Source: Eucommia ulmoides
Lineage: Eukaryota; Streptophyta; Magnoliopsida; Garryales; Eucommiaceae
Direction of reading: 5' to 3'
NCBI GenBank assembly: GCA_016647705.1
Contig: CM028328.1
Location: 50,391,647-50,455,646 of the forward strand
DNA: 64,000 nt
In this document: positions 60,798-64,000 of the stretch, in pieces
Numbering within the stretch: position 1 is the stretch's first letter
Layout of the letters: every line of letters starts with the position of its first letter
Translations under genes and position numbers: made by a program
The notes under the pieces: generated by a model
Database searches by the model: none
What the model was told of the DNA's origin: nothing
The model's input: the letters and a program-made list of their open reading frames with translations, nothing else

Positions 60798-62081
60798 GCG
60801 TGTTGGGTTCGTGTACAATTTTTATTTATTTTTTATATTATTTTGATTAAATCCCCTACTTGTTTCTACACTTATTTGACGTTTAACTTTTTTATGATGG
60901 ATGTGGTTCATGACTAACCTCAATGCGTGTGTGTATCTCTTGTTTCGTAATCAATTTCTTGTTTTAGTGTTGAAATGATGGGTGTGACCTAATTATTCCG
61001 GTGCAATAATCACTTATCACCGGAAAAAAAACCGAATCCTCACCGGAAAAATTCATAATTTGACCGGAATTAGCCGAAATTCGTACTTGAATTTCATGTT
61101 TGCAAAGCCAGACAAATAAAAATGTAATAATCAGCACAAACAAACATCTTTTGCCCAAAGAAGAATTATTAAACCACCGGAATTAAATATCAAACTATAT
61201 CCATTTAGACAGAGAAATTGAGAGTTTATCTAAAAATCAATTGAATACAACATTCTAATTTAAAATGCTGAAAAAATTTAAAAATTAATTATTATATAAA
61301 ATTATCAACTATATCGTTATATACTACATCCGGCACAACCAAGGGGGAACAGGTGACTGGACAACGCTGCTAAGGGGATCGAGAATCAGCCGAACAACAA
61401 AGAAGGAGCAAAGCAGCACACTAGGGCTGTAAAACTGCTACTGGCCGAACAACAGGGCAGAAATTATATTTTTTTTTGGGTAATAATCATTTGATGCATG
61501 TTAAGTGATGGTGATCAATTTAATACTAGTGAAAAAGGAAGATTGTTGTGTACAGCACAATTATGATGTTAATATGAGTGCCCCAATTTTAGCAATAGCA
61601 GTGGTTTAGTAACTTACTGAATCCTTCGGCTCTACCCTCCTTCAATGTCATGCTCGGGACGGCAAAGGAACTGGTCCACTTGCACCACTCGTTTTCGGCC
61701 GCCGATCGTTTTACTACCGGATCTTCGGAATCCGAGCATGATTAAAAATTACTGTGTATTAATTATTCTATTACAATAATATATAACTGTGAAGTAATAT
61801 TCATGTATTACTCCTTGTTTTTTATTTGCTTAATAAATCACTGTATCCGCCGAATAAAATCATGTCTTGTAATCATTTAATTTATCTTCATCAAACTATT
61901 ACGTAATTTGGCACAAAAATAGGTTCAAAACATAAAATTACCATACACAACTATAAAAAATGAAAACCAATTGATAAAACGATTCTAGTTATGAAAACAT
62001 CCACACGATTGTTGAATTTTTTAAAAATAAATAGCAACTGTTGCTCTAAAAAATAATGATAGTCTAATAAATGATGTCATT
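60798..62081. other. Spacer between the two convergent MULE genes
   Basis: AT-rich for the most part, with two richer patches: 61320-61460 and 61620-61745. The second has CATGCTCGGGACGG and its inverted partner TCCGAGCATG about 75 bp apart. I see no gene. Confidence 0.5.
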
Positions 62082-64000
62082 TCATATGGGTTCTTTGCAT
62101 GTTTTCCTATTGTGTCCTTTCCCACTGCAACGACTGCACTTCAATGTTCCTTTTTTGAATTCTCCCTTTGATGGGATCCTTGTTTTCTTCGGTCGTCCCC
62201 TAGGTCGTTTGGTAACTGGTGGTAGTATTACAATATCTTCTTGTTTCGTCTCTTTCTTCCCCGCAGTTGGCACAACAAAAATCCCATCCTCGTAACTTAA
62301 ACGGTAAAAGGACATGTGGAAGTAATCCTCTACATATGAGTTCAAATCTCCACCGGTCTTTGTAATAGCAGCGCAAGCGTGCGCACACGGTATCCCGTTG
62401 TCCCTCCAATCGAAACAAAAACACGTCTGTTTATTTAGGTCCACGAGTACAGAAGGGTCCGATTGAACCTCGAAAACTCTATTAACAGATTCACGCACCA
62501 CCCATGTTCTGCATTCTTCTAATCTTTTTAGCATTTGTTTCTCGATTATCTCACACAGAATATTGTTCACCCCCGCAGCCATGTTACGTCGTTTTGTCCG
62601 TTGTTCCATTAAGTCAAAACGAATTCGATCGACAACTTTGTGAATTGGCAGGTGTCAAGCTTCAGCAATCCATCCATTGAATGACTCTGCGGCATTGGAC
62701 GTTAATTCGCCGTATCTTCGCCCTTTGAAGAACGCATTTGTCCAATTCTCTCTAGGAAAATCATCAACCCAATCAGAAATATACTTGGATCCCTCTGTTT
62801 TTAAATCTGCCAATAGTGTGTAAAAGTCGAACTCCGTTTTTGCTTTGTAACACTCACGTAACAACCACAACAACCGTTGTTTTACCACTGGTAAACGAGC
62901 TCCAATTTTTTCCTTCAAATTTATTGTTAAGTGGTTCAAACAAAATGAATGGTATGCATCTGGGAATACCTTTTTCACAGCTTTTATTAACCCAGCATGT
63001 CGATCAGATACGAATGTCATTACTCGTTCCGGTGGTATAACATTAACTAGTTGTTTTAGAAACCATTCCCAATGGACTTCCGTTTCTGAGTCAACGATTC
63101 CAAAAGCTAGTGGATATATACCTGTCAGAAAATGACAAAAAGACTAGTTAATCAATATGAAATATTTAATGTACACCCAATATTATTACTAAATTAACAG
63201 TAATAATTATTTTTACGCTATATAAAAAGAATATTACACCGTATAGAACAACGACAAATTGATTAGCACGTCAAAAAACAACTAGATTTTTTACCCTCGC
63301 TTACCGTTATTCCCGTCTTTGTCGGTCGCGCCAAGCAACGTGCCTTTATACTTTGCTTTCAGAAACGTTCCGTCGAGAAATAATAAAGGTCGTACATATT
63401 TAAACCCTGCTATGCTAGCACCGAATGAAACAAAAAGTCGGTTAAAACAACTAGTACTCATATCATATTCAATTTCAAAATAGGTCCCCGGGTTTGTCTC
63501 CATGCACACTTCTTTGTACCATCTCAACTCGTCGTATCCACTACGATAATCCCCCAAAACATCTTCTCTAGCCTTTTCAACCCCCCACCAAGCATGGTGG
63601 TAACTTATGTCCAACCCATAGTTATTTTTAAATTCTTTGATGACGTCAATAGGACGTTTTAGTGGTTGAACCTTTAGCGTGTTTTTAATACAATTCGACA
63701 CAATTTTGGAATTAATTCTACCATTTTGCCTGGTTCTAACTGCAGCACCACAAGTATGAATATTGTTTATTTTCTTGATGTAAAAAAATCCATTCTTACT
63801 GTCGATGCTCGCACGTACGAACCATTCACATCCTTGCTCAATGTTATATGCGCAATATGCTACAACACGAGATGGTTCATTCTTATGGTAATCAAATTTG
63901 AATCCAATTTCAATGGAATACTTTATCAAACAATCCCTAAAATCATTAGCCCCACCTTTAAAAACTTGCCCTACCTCACGAATTAAATACCTCCAATCAG
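62082..64000 (-). CDS. MuDR-type MULE transposase, N-terminus beyond the window, internal stop
   Basis: Two exons are visible: 64000-63305 (open to the window edge) and 63121-62082, joined by a GT-AG intron (donor GTAAGC, acceptor GACAG). Seen in order are a DNA-binding N-terminal part, the first catalytic Asp in FLDGTFLK (63372-63374), the second in VSDRHAGL (63003-63005), the CLNHL motif, and the catalytic Glu in NAAESFNGW (62685-62687). A SWIM zinc finger CFCX(n)CAHA (about 62370-62430), an AT-hook RPRGRPKK (about 62190-62220) and a terminal CCHC knuckle CSRCSGKGHNRKTC (about 62095-62145) follow. An in-frame TGA at 62655-62657 stands where relatives have Arg in EARHLPI, so a CGA-to-TGA change is likely. 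It cuts off the SWIM and CCHC parts. The gene converges on the Ulp1 gene, as in known Ulp1-carrying MULEs. Confidence 0.9.

Larger units (their letters stand above)
55986..64000. mobile_element. Ulp1-carrying Mutator-like element (MULE), partial
   Basis: A transposase gene on the minus strand and a C48-protease gene on the plus strand converge within ~5 kb and share the spacer 60798-62081. This pairing is known in plant MULE groups that captured a Ulp1-like gene (Kaonashi/CUMULE type). The left end lies somewhere between 55986 and 57000 and the right end beyond the window, so neither terminal inverted repeat could be checked. Confidence 0.65.

Noticed and set aside
62816-63986. Plus-strand frames opposite the MULE transposase
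   Set aside because: They are antisense shadows of the transposase exons, whose minus-strand reading shows the catalytic motifs.

Overview
The window looks like eudicot nuclear DNA. It is AT-rich, dominated by nested LTR retrotransposons and MITEs, and carries one spliced plant gene of the CYP704 cytochrome P450 type plus a Mutator-like transposon (MULE) with a Ulp1-protease passenger gene. I cannot name the species. No tRNA, rRNA, CRISPR or prokaryotic feature is visible.

Layout. (1) 131-20815 is one four-level retrotransposon nest. A minus-strand Ty1/copia element (131-20815, perfect 5-bp target duplication) is split by a plus-strand non-autonomous Ty3/gypsy-like element (941-14884). That element is split by a minus-strand relative (3335-11176), whose 3' LTR holds a solo LTR (3474-5936). 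(2) 20816-27185 is AT-rich intergenic DNA with an LTR end, a hAT-like MITE, microsatellites and a probable decayed transposon. (3) 27292-51665 (minus) is a six-exon P450 gene whose reading frame I could follow to the end: 529 codons with consensus GT-AG junctions in phase. Its last intron is 17.7 kb because a ~1.2-kb MULE-like element (27681-44901, 9-bp duplication) landed there and was then split by a ~16-kb Tat-lineage gypsy element (28368-44393). The gypsy element itself holds two solo LTRs (29300-32234 and 36067-37812, each with a perfect 5-bp duplication). (4) 52272-55985, just upstream of the P450, holds two related LTRs head to head, forming a ~3.5-kb imperfect palindrome. (5) From about 56 kb to the window end lies a MULE with two convergent genes: a plus-strand Ulp1/C48-like protease gene (57720-60797) and a minus-strand MuDR-type transposase (62082 to beyond 64000) with an internal stop codon.

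How the parts relate. The P450 is the only clear host gene. By family knowledge it should be an ER-anchored monooxygenase, probably a fatty-acid hydroxylase. Its expression now depends on splicing across a retrotransposon-filled intron whose acceptor abuts an A-run, and its upstream side carries a hairpin-capable LTR pair that could attract small-RNA silencing. In hand comparisons of short stretches, the four two-LTR elements each show roughly 10-11% LTR mismatch. At a commonly used plant rate of about 1.3e-8 per site per year this is an insertion burst of the order of 4 million years ago. All identifications come from reading the sequence; none was checked against a database.
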